Assembly (NCBI GenBank): GCA_021324815.1
Contig: JAJPIJ010000035.1
Span: forward strand, 62,001 to 126,000
Origin: Gammaproteobacteria bacterium
GTDB lineage: Bacteria; Pseudomonadota; Gammaproteobacteria; JAJPIJ01
DNA: 64,000 bases
Direction: 5' to 3'
The position numbers and the translations under genes were made by a program. Numbering within the stretch: the first letter of the stretch is position 1; each line of letters opens with the position of its first letter. Under the pieces are notes generated by a model that saw only the letters and a program-made list of their open reading frames with translations, made no database searches and had not been told where the DNA came from. This document shows positions 50,530 through 62,401 of this stretch, in pieces.

Positions 50530-53500
50530 GGGCGGCTTCCATGACGGCTTCGTCCTCAGAGGCGCCGGTCTGCCGCGCCCTGGCGATGGCCTGCATCACC
50601 CGCTTGTAGTCATTGGGCAGCACCTTGACGAACCTCGGCTGCGTGGCCGTCCAGTTGTTGAGTATTCTCCTGGCCACCGCGCTTTGCGTGTACTTGACGT
50701 GGCGATTGAGCAGCTCCTTGACCAGCTCCACGTCCTCGTCCTCGCGCAGCGGCTCCAGTCCCACCATCTGGGTGTTGCAGCGGGTCTTGAAGTCGCCCTT
50801 CGCATCGAGCACGTAGGCGATGCCGCCCGACATGCCGGCGGCGAAGTTGCGCCCGGTCGGGCCGATCACCACGACCCGGCCGCCGGTCATGTATTCGCAG
50901 CCGTGATCGCCCACGCCCTCCACCACCGCCAGGGCGCCGCTGTTGCGCACGGCGAAGCGTTCGCCGGCGATACCGCGGAAATAGGCCTCGCCGCTGGTGG
51001 CGCCGTACAGCACCACGTTGCCGACCAGGATGTTCTCCTCGGCGACGAAGATGGAATGCCGCGGCGGGTAAACGATGATTTTGCCGCCGGACAGCCCCTT
51101 GGCGGTGTAATCGTTGGCGTCCCCCTCCAGCGTCATGGTGACGCCGCGCGGCAGGAAGGCGCCGAAGCTCATGCCCGCCGAGCCGGTGAAATGCAGCTTG
51201 ATCGTATCGTCTGGCAGCCCGGCGCCGCCGTAACGGCGGGTGATCTCGTATCCCAGGATGGTGCCCACGGTGCGGTTCGTATTCCTGATCGGCAGGATGG
51301 CGGACACCGGCTTCTTGTCCTCGACGGCCGGCCGGCACAGCGGCACCAGGGTGGTGACGTCCAGCGACTTTTCCAGCCCGTGATCCTGCGCCCGCACGCG
51401 GCGCGTCGCCACCTCCGGCCCCACGGGCGGACGATACAGGATGGCGGAGAAATCAAGCCCCTTGGCCTTCCAGTGCTCCACCGCCCGGCGCACGTGCAGC
51501 TTGTCGGCACGGCCGATCATTTCATCCATCGTGCGAAAGCCGAGTTTCGCCATGTGTTCGCGCACCTCCTCGGCGATGAAACGGAAGAAATTGACGACGT
51601 GTTCCGGACGGCCGGTGAATTTCGCGCGCAACTGCGGGTCCTGCGTGGCGACGCCGACCGGGCAGGTGTTCAAGTGGCACACGCGCATCATGATGCAGCC
51701 CATGACCACGAGCGGCGCGGTGGAGAAGCCGTATTCCTCGGCCCCGAGCAGCGCCGCGATCACGACGTCGCGGCCGGTCTTGAGCTGCCCGTCGGTCTGC
51801 ACCACGATGCGGTCGCGCAATTTGTTCTGCACCAGCACCTGCTGCGTCTCGGCCAGGCCCAGTTCCCAGGGCACGCCGCCGTGCTTGAGCGAGGTCAGCG
51901 GCGAGGCGCCGGTGCCGCCGTCGTAGCCCGAGATCAGCACCACGTCCGAGTGCGCCTTGGCCACGCCGGCGGCGACCGTGCCGACGCCGACCTCGGCCAC
52001 GAGCTTCACGTGGATGCGGGCCCGGGGGTTGGCGTTCTTCAGATCATGGATGAGCTGCGCCGGGTCCTCGATCGAATAGATGTCATGGTGCGGCGGTGGC
52101 GAGATCAGGCCCACGCCCGGCGTGGAGTACCGCACCTTGGCGATCCACGGATACACCTTCTTGCCGGGGAGCTGCCCGCCCTCGCCGGGCTTGGCGCCCT
52201 GGGCCATCTTGATTTGCAGGTCGTCGGCGTTGACCAGGTATTCGCTGGTCACGCCGAAGCGGCCGGAGGCCTCTTGTTTGATCGCACTGCGCCTAGAGTC
52301 GCCGTTCGGGAGCGGCTTGTAGCGCTCGGGGTCCTCGCCGCCCTCACCGGTGTTGGACTTGCCGCCGATGCGGTTCATGGCGATGGCGAGCGTCTCGTGC
52401 GCCTCCTGACTGATGGAGCCGTAGGACATGGCGCCGGTCGCGAACCGCTTGAAGATGCTCTCCGCCGGTTCCACTTCCGCGAGCGGGATGGGCTCGGGCG
52501 CGTAGTTGAACTCAAACAGGCCGCGCAATGTGGCCAGGTGTTCGTTTTGATCATCGACGAGCCTGGAATATTCCTTGAAGATGCGGTACTGGCCGGTGCG
52601 GGTGGCATGCTGGAGCTTGAAGACGGTCTGCGGGTTGAACAGATGATATTCGCCGTCGCGCCGCCACTGGTATTCGCCGCCCCAATCGAGGTCGGGCGCG
52701 CCCACGGGCCGCTCCGGAAAGGCCTTGTGATGCCGCCGATGCACCTCCTCGGCCACGACATCGATGCCGACGCCGCCGATGCGCGAGGCCGTCCAGGTGA
52801 AATATTTGTCGACGAAAGCCCGGTCGAGACCGACGGCCTCGAAGATCTGCGCGCCGCGATAGGACTGCACGGTGGAGATGCCCATCTTCGACATCACCTT
52901 GACCAGTCCCTTGTTCAGCGCCTTGACGTAGTTCTTGACCGCCTGCTTGTGATCCAGCCCCTCAAGCATGTCGCTGCGGATCATGCCGTCGAGGGTCTCC
53001 AGCGCCAGGTAGGGATTGACGGCGCCGGCACCGTAGCCAATCAGCACCGACAGATGATGCACCTCGCGCGGTTCGCCGGACTCGAGGATCAAGCCGGCGC
53101 GGCAGCGCGTGCCGGCGCGCACCAGGTGGTGATGCACCCCGGCGATCGCCAGCAACGCCGGAATGGGGGCCAGCATTTCATTCACGCCGCGGTCGGAAAG
53201 AATAAGGAAGGCGTATCCCTCGGCGATGGCCTGATCGGCGCGGCGGCAAACCTCGGCGAGCGCGGCGGCCATTCCCGCGCCGCCCCCCGCCACGGGATAA
53301 GGAATGGAAAGCGTAACCGCCCTCAAACCGGGCCGATCGCAGTGACGGATGCGCGCCAGCTCCTCGTTGTCGAGCACCGGACTAGCGAGCTTGATCTGCC
53401 GGCAGGACTCCGGGCCGGGGGCGAGCAGGTTGCCCTCCGGCCCGATGGGCGTGGCCACCTGGGTCACCAGTTCCTCGCGGATGCCGTCGAGCGGCGGATT

Positions 53501-55174
53501 GGTCACCTGCGCGAACAACTGCTTGAAATAATCGTACAGCAGGCGCGGCCGATCGGAGAGCACCGCCAGCGCCGCGTCGGTGCCCATCGATCCCACGGCC
53601 TCCTCGCCGTTCCTCGCCATGGGCGCCATCAGCAGCCGCAGGTCTTCGTGCGTGTAGCCGAAGCATTGCTGGCGCTGCAACAAGGTGCCGTCAGCCGGTA
53701 TCGACAACTGCGGGGGCGGCGGCAGGTTTTCCAGCGGCACATGATGCTGCCGCAGCCACTCGGCATAGGGCCGCGCCTGCGCCAATTCGCGCTTCAATTC
53801 GGCGTCATCAATGATGCGGCCCTGCGCGGTGTCGACGAGAAAGATACGGCCGGGGTGCAGGCGTTCCTTGATGAGCACGTTCTCCGGCGGAATGTCGAGC
53901 ACGCCGACCTCGGAGGCCATCACCACCATGTCGTCCCTGGTCACGTAATAGCGCGACGGCCGCAAACCGTTGCGATCCAGCACGGCGCCGATCACGGTGC
54001 CGTCGGTGAAGGCGATGGACGCCGGGCCGTCCCACGGCTCCATCAGGCAGCCGTGGTATTCATAGAAGGCCTTGCGCGCGGCATCCATGCTCTCATGACC
54101 GCTCCAGGCCTCCGGGATCATCATCAGCACCGCGTGCGGCAGCGAGCGGCCGGACATGTGCAGGAACTCCAGCACGTTGTCGAAGCAGGCGGAATCCGAG
54201 CCGCCCTCCTGCACGATGGGGAATAGCTTTTTGATGTCCTCGCCCCAGACCGGCGAGGCGCACATCGCCTCGCGTGCGCGCATCCAGTTGATGTTGCCGC
54301 GCAGGGTGTTGATCTCGCCGTTGTGCGCGATGTAGCGGAAGGGATGCGCCAGCGGCCACGAGGGGAAGGTGTTGGTGGAGAAACGCTGGTGCACCAGCGC
54401 CAGGGCGCTCTCCACGTCCGCGGCGGTGATGTCGGGGAACATCGGCTCGATCTGCGCGCCGGTCAGCATGCCCTTGTACACCAGCGTGCGCGCGGAGAGG
54501 CTGGGGATGTAGAACAGCTCCCGCTCGCTCAAGTCGGAGTCGCGGACGGCGTTCTCGATGCGCCGGCGGATGATGTACAGCCGCCGCTCGAAGGCCATGT
54601 CGTCAAGGTTGGGCGAGCGGCCGATGAAAATCTGCTTGAAGGCGGGCTCGCAGGCCCGCGCCGTGGGACCGACTTCCGCATCGTTGGTCGGCACGTCGCG
54701 CCAGCCGAGCGGGACCTGGTCCTCGTCGCGGATGATCTCCTCGAACCGCCGCTGGCACCACTGCGCCTGCGCCGGATCGCGCGGCAGGAAGATGAGGCCG
54801 CAGCCGTATTGGCCGGCCGCCGGCAGCCGGATGCCGGCGTCAAGGCACACGCGCGCGAGAAACGCGTGCGGCATCTGGATGAGGATGCCGACGCCGTCAC
54901 CGGTGTTTTCCTCGCATCCGCAGGCGCCGCGATGCAGGAGGTTTTTCAGGATGGTGATGCCGTGCTCGACGATGGCGTGCGATTTCCGGCCTTTGATGTG
55001 CACGACGAAGCCCACGCCGCAGGCGTCATGCTCAAACGCGGGGTCATACAGACCCCGCGCCGCGGGTTTGATCGTTGGGCCGCCCCCATCCGTTGATTCG
55101 CTCACCACCGCCGCACCTTCAAAAACAGGAGGAAAAGGATGGAAATTATATCGCCCGGTGACCGGCTGTGTCAC
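50522..55174 (-). CDS. gltB: Glutamate synthase large subunit
   Basis: [58 protein letters not shown]-terminal start uncertain. Confidence 0.96.
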   Translation of the reverse strand: MTQPVTGRYNFHPFPPVFEGAAVVSESTDGGGPTIKPAARGLYDPAFEHDACGVGFVVHIKGRKSHAIVEHGITILKNLLHRGACGCEENTGDGVGILIQMPHAFLARVCLDAGIRLPAAGQYGCGLIFLPRDPAQAQWCQRRFEEIIRDEDQVPLGWRDVPTNDAEVGPTARACEPAFKQIFIGRSPNLDDMAFERRLYIIRRRIENAVRDSDLSERELFYIPSLSARTLVYKGMLTGAQIEPMFPDITAADVESALALVHQRFSTNTFPSWPLAHPFRYIAHNGEINTLRGNINWMRAREAMCASPVWGEDIKKLFPIVQEGGSDSACFDNVLEFLHMSGRSLPHAVLMMIPEAWSGHESMDAARKAFYEYHGCLMEPWDGPASIAFTDGTVIGAVLDRNGLRPSRYYVTRDDMVVMASEVGVLDIPPENVLIKERLHPGRIFLVDTAQGRIIDDAELKRELAQARPYAEWLRQHHVPLENLPPPPQLSIPADGTLLQRQQCFGYTHEDLRLLMAPMARNGEEAVGSMGTDAALAVLSDRPRLLYDYFKQLFAQVTNPPLDGIREELVTQVATPIGPEGNLLAPGPESCRQIKLASPVLDNEELARIRHCDRPGLRAVTLSIPYPVAGGGAGMAAALAEVCRRADQAIAEGYAFLILSDRGVNEMLAPIPALLAIAGVHHHLVRAGTRCRAGLILESGEPREVHHLSVLIGYGAGAVNPYLALETLDGMIRSDMLEGLDHKQAVKNYVKALNKGLVKVMSKMGISTVQSYRGAQIFEAVGLDRAFVDKYFTWTASRIGGVGIDVVAEEVHRRHHKAFPERPVGAPDLDWGGEYQWRRDGEYHLFNPQTVFKLQHATRTGQYRIFKEYSRLVDDQNEHLATLRGLFEFNYAPEPIPLAEVEPAESIFKRFATGAMSYGSISQEAHETLAIAMNRIGGKSNTGEGGEDPERYKPLPNGDSRRSAIKQEASGRFGVTSEYLVNADDLQIKMAQGAKPGEGGQLPGKKVYPWIAKVRYSTPGVGLISPPPHHDIYSIEDPAQLIHDLKNANPRARIHVKLVAEVGVGTVAAGVAKAHSDVVLISGYDGGTGASPLTSLKHGGVPWELGLAETQQVLVQNKLRDRIVVQTDGQLKTGRDVVIAALLGAEEYGFSTAPLVVMGCIMMRVCHLNTCPVGVATQDPQLRAKFTGRPEHVVNFFRFIAEEVREHMAKLGFRTMDEMIGRADKLHVRRAVEHWKAKGLDFSAILYRPPVGPEVATRRVRAQDHGLEKSLDVTTLVPLCRPAVEDKKPVSAILPIRNTNRTVGTILGYEITRRYGGAGLPDDTIKLHFTGSAGMSFGAFLPRGVTMTLEGDANDYTAKGLSGGKIIVYPPRHSIFVAEENILVGNVVLYGATSGEAYFRGIAGERFAVRNSGALAVVEGVGDHGCEYMTGGRVVVIGPTGRNFAAGMSGGIAYVLDAKGDFKTRCNTQMVGLEPLREDEDVELVKELLNRHVKYTQSAVARRILNNWTATQPRFVKVLPNDYKRVMQAIARARQTGASEDEAVMEAAHG

Positions 55175-56640
55175 TGCGCCGGCGATGACCGCGCCTTCGC
55201 CTCCATGAGTTGCTGTATCTCCCCCACGGAGCGCGGAAACGGTTTCTCCCGCGCCACGTCCGCCGGCAGACGCGCCACGGCGCCGGCCGCCTCCTCGCGG
55301 CTGGCATACAGGCCGTACACCACCACGTGCAGGGGCGGGGTTTCGCGGCGATTGGTATAGATCGCCGTGTGGCCCGACAGATCGGGACGCTGCGCGTATT
55401 TCAAGGCGGCGTTGCGATCGTGGCTGCCGAACAATTGAATCACGTATCGCGCAGTCGATTGCCGGCGCAGCCAGGCCTCATCATGGGGCGCGCGGGTGTT
55501 GTCCGCCGCGGGTGGCGTCGCCCGCCCGGCGGTGATGGCGGCCGGGGGTGGTGTCTCGCCATGCGCGGTGATTTTGTCCATCTTCGTTTCGGCGGCCGTT
55601 GCAGAATGCGGGGGCGTCTTCGCCGGGGTATCGGCCGTGGCGGAGAGCGCCGGCGGACCGGCCACCGTGGCGGAGGAATTCGTCGTCGCGGTGGGGTTGG
55701 CGGCCGGTGTGACGGCGGTTTGGCCGGTCGCTTGCGCGGGCGCCGTCACGGCTGCGTTTGCCGGTGGGGTTTCCGGCGCAGTCGACGGCGGCGCGGCCTC
55801 CCCCGCGTCAGGCTTCCGCCAGACAAACACCGCCAGCGCCATCAATAGCAAAAACACCGACACCCCGGCGACAAAATATGCCGCGTGCGTGCGGCCCCGG
55901 GGGGCGACGCGATTTTTTTCCGGCACATCCGTCATCGCGGGATCGGCGTCCAGCGCCAGAATGCGCCCGGGCAGACCTTGGGATGCCTGATGGATGGCGC
56001 GAACCCGGGCCTCAACCAGCTGGTTCGGATCGCGGCCGGTGCACGCGTACCGCCAGGCCAGAAAGGACGCGGTTTCCTCCAGCGTGTACGCCGGCATTTC
56101 GATCGTATGCGTGATGGCGCGCTGAAAGGCCTGCAACTGGGGGCTTTCCAGCAGCCGGGTGACGCGAGGATCGCAGAACAGCACCACCCGCAGGGCGGCG
56201 GCTTCCGATGCGGCCAGGCGCAGCAACAGCAACAGCGAGTCGGCGGGCAATTGATGCGCCTCGTCGATCAATGCCACCGGCGACACGCCGGTGTGGCGCA
56301 GCGCCTGCAGTTGTTCCTCCATCGCCTGGACGCGATCTTCCAGACGATCCTTCGGCGCGGGATTCAATCCTAAGGCCGTTGCCAGGCGCTCCAGCAACAC
56401 GGCGGCGTTGTCGAAGGGCGTCGCGTCGATGACCATCACCCGCCAGCCGGGAACCGCGCCGCCCGCAAGACAGTCCCGCAATGTCGATTTGCCGCTCCCC
56501 TGCTCGCCCAGAATCAACAGGATCTGCCGGCTGTGATCGATGAGATGACGGAGGATCTCCAGCCGCTCTTCCCAGGCGCGGGTGAGAAAGCGGGCTGCGT
56601 TGTACTCCTGAGGCGGTTGAATTGCGGGCGCCCCGGGCAT
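55171..56640 (-). CDS. DamX-like AAA ATPase with SPOR domain
   Basis: P-loop [11 protein letters not shown], ExeA/DamX-like ATPase, single TM, Ala/Thr/Pro linker, C-terminal SPOR ([23 protein letters not shown]). Confidence 0.88.
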   Translation of the reverse strand: MPGAPAIQPPQEYNAARFLTRAWEERLEILRHLIDHSRQILLILGEQGSGKSTLRDCLAGGAVPGWRVMVIDATPFDNAAVLLERLATALGLNPAPKDRLEDRVQAMEEQLQALRHTGVSPVALIDEAHQLPADSLLLLLRLAASEAAALRVVLFCDPRVTRLLESPQLQAFQRAITHTIEMPAYTLEETASFLAWRYACTGRDPNQLVEARVRAIHQASQGLPGRILALDADPAMTDVPEKNRVAPRGRTHAAYFVAGVSVFLLLMALAVFVWRKPDAGEAAPPSTAPETPPANAAVTAPAQATGQTAVTPAANPTATTNSSATVAGPPALSATADTPAKTPPHSATAAETKMDKITAHGETPPPAAITAGRATPPAADNTRAPHDEAWLRRQSTARYVIQLFGSHDRNAALKYAQRPDLSGHTAIYTNRRETPPLHVVVYGLYASREEAAGAVARLPADVAREKPFPRSVGEIQQLMEAKARSSPAQ

Positions 56641-56660
56641 GACTCAAATCCCCGGGAGGA

Positions 56661-57785
56661 TCATGTCGCGGGCGCTGCGGTCGCGGCGCGGCAGTCGCGC
56701 AGCGTGGCCATCAATGCAGGCGCCTCAAAGTCCGACGTCACCGCCGCCTCGCCGATGCGCCTGAGCAAAACCAGCCGCAGGCGGCCGGTTTGTATCTTCT
56801 TGTCCACCGCCATGAGCTCGCGCAGACTTGCGGCATCAAGGGAGGACGGTGCCGCGGCAGGCAGGGAGGCGCGCCTGAGCAAATCGCGGATCCGCTCCAG
56901 CTCTGTCCGGCCGAGCCAGCCGAGCCGATGGGAAAGATCGGCCGCCATCGCCATGCCGGCGGCCACCGCCTCGCCATGCAGCCAGGCGCCGTAGCCCAGC
57001 CCGGTCTCGATGGCGTGGCCGAAGGTGTGGCCCAGATTGAGCAGCGCCCGCCCGCCGGCTTCGCGCTCATCCGCGGCCACCACCTCCGCCTTGTTGCGGC
57101 AGGAGCGGGAGATGGCGTGAACGAGGGCGTCGTCATCACGGCGCAGCAGGGCTTCGAGATTGCCTTCCAGCCAGTCGAAAAATTCCGCGTCGCGAATCAA
57201 TCCATATTTGATCACCTCGGAGAGGCCGGCGCGAAACTCCCGTTCCGGCAGCGTGCGCAGGGTGGCGGTGTCGGCCACCACCGCGCGCGGCTGGTGAAAG
57301 CTGCCTATCATATTCTTGCCCAGTTCATGATTGACGGCGGTCTTGCCGCCGACGGCGGAATCCACCTGCGCCAGCAGCGTGGTTGGAAACTGCAGGTAAT
57401 CCACTCCGCGCTGGTAGCAGGCGGCGGCAAAGCCCGCGATGTCGCCCACCACCCCGCCGCCCAGCGCCAGCAGCGTGCAGCCGCGATCAAACCGGTTCTG
57501 CAGCAGCGCCGTCACGATATCGTTCATCACCGCGAGCGTCTTGTATTCCTCGCCGTCCGGCAACGCCACGCTCCTCACCTCGCAGCCGGCCAGGTGCCTC
57601 GCAAGCGCGCCCTCCAGGCGCGCCTGGTACAGCGGCCCCACGGTGGTGTTGGTGACGATCATGACCTGCCGCCCGCGCAGATGCGCGATCCATGCCGGAT
57701 CGTCGAGCAGGCCGGGCGCGATGTAAATCGGATAGCTGCGTTCCCCGAGATTAACGTGGATGGTGCGCATCCTGGCAGGCGTCAA
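56661..57785 (-). CDS. aroB: 3-dehydroquinate synthase
   Basis: [58 protein letters not shown]. Confidence 0.98.
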   Translation of the reverse strand: MTPARMRTIHVNLGERSYPIYIAPGLLDDPAWIAHLRGRQVMIVTNTTVGPLYQARLEGALARHLAGCEVRSVALPDGEEYKTLAVMNDIVTALLQNRFDRGCTLLALGGGVVGDIAGFAAACYQRGVDYLQFPTTLLAQVDSAVGGKTAVNHELGKNMIGSFHQPRAVVADTATLRTLPEREFRAGLSEVIKYGLIRDAEFFDWLEGNLEALLRRDDDALVHAISRSCRNKAEVVAADEREAGGRALLNLGHTFGHAIETGLGYGAWLHGEAVAAGMAMAADLSHRLGWLGRTELERIRDLLRRASLPAAAPSSLDAASLRELMAVDKKIQTGRLRLVLLRRIGEAAVTSDFEAPALMATLRDCRAATAAPAT

Positions 57786-58338
57786 GGAAGATGCGGATTT
57801 CGTTCACGATGTGGCGTACTGTACGGTGGCCGGTATTGACAATCAAATCCGCAATCTCACGGTACAGCGGCTCGCGCTCGGCCAGCAACGCGGCCAGTTT
57901 GGCCCTGGGGTCGGTGTTTTGCAGCAGCGGGCGCTGGCGGTCACGGGCGGTGCGCTCCACCAGCAGCGCGAGCGGCGCACGCAGGTAGACCACGACCCCG
58001 CGCTCACTCAACATGCGGCGGTTTTCCGGGCGGATGACCGCACCGCCGCCGGTGGCGAGCACGATGTGCTGACGCCGCGTCAGTTGATCCAGCATCTGGC
58101 TTTCGCGTTCACGAAAACCCGCCTCGCCCTCGATCTCGAAAATCAGCGCGATGCGGACACCGGTGCGATGCTCGATTTCGCGATCGCAGTCGATGAATTC
58201 GCGATGCAGGCTCCTGGCCAGTTGCCGGCCGATGGTGGTCTTGCCCACGCCCATGGGACCGATCAGAAACAGATTGTGCGCGGCGGATCGTGACAAGTTG
58301 AAAACGCGGACGGCGTCCGGAATCTGGACGATTAACAA
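57751..58338 (-). CDS. aroK: Shikimate kinase
   Basis: [42 protein letters not shown]. Confidence 0.97.
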   Translation of the reverse strand: MLIVQIPDAVRVFNLSRSAAHNLFLIGPMGVGKTTIGRQLARSLHREFIDCDREIEHRTGVRIALIFEIEGEAGFRERESQMLDQLTRRQHIVLATGGGAVIRPENRRMLSERGVVVYLRAPLALLVERTARDRQRPLLQNTDPRAKLAALLAEREPLYREIADLIVNTGHRTVRHIVNEIRIFLDACQDAHHPR

Positions 58339-58365
58339 GGCCAGCTTACACGCATCGTGACAAAT

Positions 58366-58391
58366 AAAAAGGGGGTGCCGCAGGCACCCCC
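58366..58391 (-). terminator. Rho-independent terminator of the pil operon
   Basis: GGGGGTGCC-GCA-GGCACCCCC followed by T run on the minus strand. Confidence 0.88.
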
Positions 58392-58412
58392 TTCCATCGC
58401 CTGATTGCGATT

Positions 58413-60575
58413 TTATTGCAGGGCCAGGTTTTCCTTGAGGATCTTGGGCGTGACAAAGATCAGCAATTCCTTCTTGTCATGCTGTATGCTCGAATTCCTG
58501 AACAGGAACCCGAAATACGGCAAATCGCTGAAGAAAGGCACGCGTGTGGTGTCATTCCGGTCGGTGGTGTTGTACACGCCGCCCAGCACCACGGTCTCGC
58601 CGTTGTCCACGAGGACCTGCGTGGTCACGCTGTTGGTGTCGATGCTCGGAATGCCCGAGAAGAGCTGGCCGACCGCGTCCTTGTTGACCTTCAGATCCAT
58701 GATGATGCGGTCATCCGGCGTGATGTTCGGCGTGACGCTGAGGCTCAGCACCGCGGACTTGAAGGCCACCGAGGTGGCGCCGCTGGAGGTGGCCTGCTGG
58801 TAGGGAATTTCCGTGCCCTGCTGGATCACGGCCTCCTTCTTGTCGGCGGTGACCACGCGCGGGCTGGAGATGACCTCGCCCCGGCCCTCCGCCTGCAACG
58901 CCGACAGTTCCAGTTGCAGCAGGTAGCTGCCGATCCTGCCCACCGCCAGTTCCACCGCGCCCGCCGCACCCGTCACCGGCAGACTGACGATGTAGGTTTC
59001 CGCGGGATTCAAATTACCGAAGTTGGTGTTGTTCGTTCCCGTCACGGTGGAGAACGCCGTGGTGTTTCCGAAGCCGGTGTCGCCGGGGAGCTTGCCGCCG
59101 ATGGTGTAAACACCGCCGGGCCTGTCGCTCAGGGCATTCACCTTCTGGGTGCGGCTGTAGCCGAAGCGCACGCCGAGCTGCCTGCTGAAGGTGTCGTCGG
59201 CGACGACGATGCGGGATTCGATCAGCACCTGCTTGACCGGCCGATCCAGACTGGAGACCAGCTTGCGGATCTCGGTGATCTTGTCGGCGGTCTCCTGGAT
59301 CAGCAGCGTGTTGGTGCGCGCGTCCGTGCTGACGCTGCCCCGATCGGTAATCAGGGAATTCTTCTCGGCCTTGAGCAGCTTGGCGATGTCCTCGGCCTTG
59401 GCGTAGTTCACCTGCACGAACTCGGTGTGCAGCGGTGCGAGTTCCTTGACCTGTTTCTGCGCCTCAAGTTCGAGCTTCTCGCGGGTGGCGATCTCCTCGG
59501 CGGGCGCCACCATGATGACGTTGCCCGCCTCGCGCATGGCCAGGCCCTTGGACCTGAGGATGATGTCAAGCGCCTGATCCCAGGGGACGTTCTTCAACCG
59601 CAGCGTGACGTTGCCCGTCACCGTATCCGAGGCCACCAGGTTCTTGCCGGTGAAATCGGCCAGCAACTGCAGCACGGCCCGCACCTCGATGTTCTGGAAG
59701 TTAAGCGAGAGCTTCTCGCCGGTGTAGCCGAATTTTTCCTTCTTCGCCGCCTCCTCTTCCTCCCGGGTCAGCGGCTTCAGTTCGATGGTGAAAAGGTTGT
59801 CCGTCTGGTAGGCGAGATGCTCGAACTGCACATTGGCGACGGGCGTGATGCGCATGCGCGTGCCGTTGCCGTGGCGGCGGGTGTCGACATCCTTCACCGG
59901 GGTGGCGAAGTCCGTCACATCCAGCCTCCGATCCAGGTTCTCCGGCAGCTGGGTGTTGACGAAATCGGCGATGATTTGTCCGCCCTCCTCATTGATATTG
60001 ACCACCGTGGCCGGATCGGTGAGCTTGATCATGATCATGCCCTCGCCGGCCTCGCCGCGGCGGAAGTCAATGCCCTCGATGGCGCCCTTGGCGGCGCCCG
60101 CCGGCCCCTGGGGCGCGGCGGCCGCCAGACCGGCGGGCGACGTGCTGATCGACGCCGGCGCGTTGTCGAGCGTGACCACGACGTCGTTGCCGTCGATCTT
60201 GACGTCATAACCCACCATGCGCACCAGATTCAACACCACCCGGGTGCGACCGCCGGCCTCGACGGCGCTGACGCTCTGCGCCGCGCCGGAGCCGATGGTC
60301 TGGGTCTTGTTGGCGAGATTGAGCCGGGTGCCCGGGAAATCGAGCGCAATACGCGCCGGGTTGTCAATGGTGAAGCTGAGCGGCTTGTCCGCCGGCGGCG
60401 CGGACAGTTGCAGGCGCACCTGCACCTTGTCGCCGGGCAGGGTGGTCGCCTTGACGCCGTTCAAGCTGGGCTCATCGGCCAGGACGCCCAGACTGCACAA
60501 CGTGCACACCGCCGCCAGCAGCCAGCGACCCATTCGCTCCCAATGCCATTTCCGATTCACGTTCATCCCGTTCAT
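58413..60575 (-). CDS. pilQ: Type IV pilus secretin
   Basis: AMIN domains, STN/secretin_N and secretin domain (GVYNTTDRNDTTRVPFFSDLPYFGFLFRN). Confidence 0.96.
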   Translation of the reverse strand: MNGMNVNRKWHWERMGRWLLAAVCTLCSLGVLADEPSLNGVKATTLPGDKVQVRLQLSAPPADKPLSFTIDNPARIALDFPGTRLNLANKTQTIGSGAAQSVSAVEAGGRTRVVLNLVRMVGYDVKIDGNDVVVTLDNAPASISTSPAGLAAAAPQGPAGAAKGAIEGIDFRRGEAGEGMIMIKLTDPATVVNINEEGGQIIADFVNTQLPENLDRRLDVTDFATPVKDVDTRRHGNGTRMRITPVANVQFEHLAYQTDNLFTIELKPLTREEEEAAKKEKFGYTGEKLSLNFQNIEVRAVLQLLADFTGKNLVASDTVTGNVTLRLKNVPWDQALDIILRSKGLAMREAGNVIMVAPAEEIATREKLELEAQKQVKELAPLHTEFVQVNYAKAEDIAKLLKAEKNSLITDRGSVSTDARTNTLLIQETADKITEIRKLVSSLDRPVKQVLIESRIVVADDTFSRQLGVRFGYSRTQKVNALSDRPGGVYTIGGKLPGDTGFGNTTAFSTVTGTNNTNFGNLNPAETYIVSLPVTGAAGAVELAVGRIGSYLLQLELSALQAEGRGEVISSPRVVTADKKEAVIQQGTEIPYQQATSSGATSVAFKSAVLSLSVTPNITPDDRIIMDLKVNKDAVGQLFSGIPSIDTNSVTTQVLVDNGETVVLGGVYNTTDRNDTTRVPFFSDLPYFGFLFRNSSIQHDKKELLIFVTPKILKENLALQ

Positions 60576-60592
60576 AAGTCACCCCTTCCGCT

Positions 60593-61186
60593 TCATTTCG
60601 GTTCCGACAGCGCGATGCTGGCGGCCCGTTCTTCCAGACCGTTGCTGCCGGTTGATGTACTGACAATCTCCCTCAATTCAATCTTGTCCTCGCTGATGCT
60701 CAAAATCTTGCCGTGGTTCCGGCCCATGTAGTTGCCGACCTTGACCCGGTGCACCGTCCCGGTCTTGTCCAGGATGATGCCCCACAATTCGTTGGCGTCC
60801 TGCAACGTGCCGACCATGCGCAGACTGTCGAGCTCAAAGTTTTCCAAATCCTCGGGATTGTGCCCCTCAATCTCCTTCATCAGTTCCGCCGTCTTGGCGT
60901 CCACGGGCGCCCCCTTCTGGGCGGCCTGGGCGGCGGTTTCCTTCTTGAAGCTTTCAAACGGATCACGCCGGTTCGCATCGGCGGACTGGTAGACGTAGCT
61001 CTCCGGCAGCTTCACCTCGGGCAATGGCGGAATCGCCGACGTCGCCTTGCGCGTCAGCAGTTCCTGTACCCTGGCCTCGAGATCGCTCATGTCGCGGGAC
61101 ACGCAGCCCGACAGCGCGGCGCCGAGCAACGTCGCGATCAACAGCGATGCATGGTTACTTCTTCTTTGCCGGCTTCGCTTTGACAT
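60593..61186 (-). CDS. pilP: Type IV pilus lipoprotein PilP
   Basis: Lipobox LSGCVS, ELDSLRMVGTLQDANELWGIILDKTGTVHRVKVGNYMGRNHGKI. Confidence 0.93.
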   Translation of the reverse strand: MSKRSRQRRSNHASLLIATLLGAALSGCVSRDMSDLEARVQELLTRKATSAIPPLPEVKLPESYVYQSADANRRDPFESFKKETAAQAAQKGAPVDAKTAELMKEIEGHNPEDLENFELDSLRMVGTLQDANELWGIILDKTGTVHRVKVGNYMGRNHGKILSISEDKIELREIVSTSTGSNGLEERAASIALSEPK

Positions 61187-61793
61187 TTTTGGCCGCAGCC
61201 TCCTGTTCTTCCTTCTCATCGAGATAACGGTAAGTCTTGGCGGTGGTCTCCATCACCAGTTTGTCGCCCTTGCCGGCGCTCTTGATCCTGATGTCGTGGG
61301 CGGTGACGATGCGCTCCAAGTTGGCCACCTGGCTGATGAACTTGCCGAATTCGTGATACTGGCCGTTCACCCGGATCTCGATGGGCAGTTCCACGTAGAA
61401 TTCCACGGGTTTTTCCACGCCCGGCTTGAAGATCTCGAACTCCAGGCCGGCGCCCAGTCCCGCCTGCGATACACTTTGCAGCAGATCGGGAATCTGCGTC
61501 TTGCTCGGCAGCTTCTGTTTCATCTCGTCCATGATCTTGCGTATGTCATCGAGCTGCAGCCGCAGCGCCTCCAGGTTGGCGGCCTTTTGCTGCTTGACGT
61601 CGATATCCGCCAGCTTGTCCGCCTCCAGTTTCTGGGCCTTGTTCAGATCCTCAAGCTGCGGCATGGTGAATTCGTAATAGCCTCCGCCGACGATGAGCAC
61701 GAACAGCAGCAGCATGGCCGCCAGCTTGACCGGCAGCGGCCAGGTGCCGACGTTCTCCAATGACAGATTTTGCAGGTCGGAGAGTTTCATCAT
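61155..61793 (-). CDS. pilO: Type IV pilus assembly protein PilO
   Basis: PilO-like TM plus coiled coil, operon position. Confidence 0.93.
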   Translation of the reverse strand: MMKLSDLQNLSLENVGTWPLPVKLAAMLLLFVLIVGGGYYEFTMPQLEDLNKAQKLEADKLADIDVKQQKAANLEALRLQLDDIRKIMDEMKQKLPSKTQIPDLLQSVSQAGLGAGLEFEIFKPGVEKPVEFYVELPIEIRVNGQYHEFGKFISQVANLERIVTAHDIRIKSAGKGDKLVMETTAKTYRYLDEKEEQEAAAKNVKAKPAKKK

Positions 61794-62401
61794 GCACCCG
61801 CCTTGGACGGTTTCCTGACGCCCTTCTTGCCCTTGGACTCTTCCCCCTCAACAGTGGGCAGCACCTGGTCGACATGCAGGACGAAATCACTGGTGCGATC
61901 CCCCTCCTTGGTCTCCTGGGTCGTCTGCACCACTTCGAGCTTGGGATTGGTCAGCCACTTCGACGCCTCGATGTTGCGCATGTAATTCGACACCCGCGAC
62001 TGCGACTGCGCCGAACCCCGGATGGTGATTGCGGAGCCCTTCTGGTCGATCTGTTTGATGTACACGCCGTCGGGGAGGGTCGTGACAATCTCGTCAAACA
62101 GCCGCACCTCAAGGGGCCTCACGGTCTGCAGGTTCTGGATCGCCTCTATGCGCTTCACCAGGCGTTCCCGCTCCTGCTCCATGCTTTTAATCTCTTCGAT
62201 TTTCTTGTCCAATTTGGCGATTTCGGCATCCAGAAAGGCATTGCGCTGCTTCTGATAATCGATTTTTTGATCGTAGTACCACCACACCGCGAGGCTGACG
62301 ACGATCGCCACCACGGCGGTGATGCCCAGCATGATGCCGAATTCAATGCGTTGTTCGCGCCTCAGTTCCGCGCGCCAGGGCAGAAGGTTTATGCGTGCCA
62401 T
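61790..62401 (-). CDS. pilN: Type IV pilus assembly protein PilN
   Basis: MARINLLPWRAELRREQRIEF N-terminus. Confidence 0.95.
   Translation of the reverse strand: MARINLLPWRAELRREQRIEFGIMLGITAVVAIVVSLAVWWYYDQKIDYQKQRNAFLDAEIAKLDKKIEEIKSMEQERERLVKRIEAIQNLQTVRPLEVRLFDEIVTTLPDGVYIKQIDQKGSAITIRGSAQSQSRVSNYMRNIEASKWLTNPKLEVVQTTQETKEGDRTSDFVLHVDQVLPTVEGEESKGKKGVRKPSKAGA

Noticed and set aside
50516-54226. 1236-aa plus-strand ORF opposite gltB
   Set aside because: Antisense shadow of a strong gltB coding region in GC-rich DNA; translation is low-complexity (H/R/A/G/Q-rich) with no family signature.
58416-60731. 771-aa plus-strand ORF opposite pilQ
   Set aside because: Antisense shadow ORF in the same manner.
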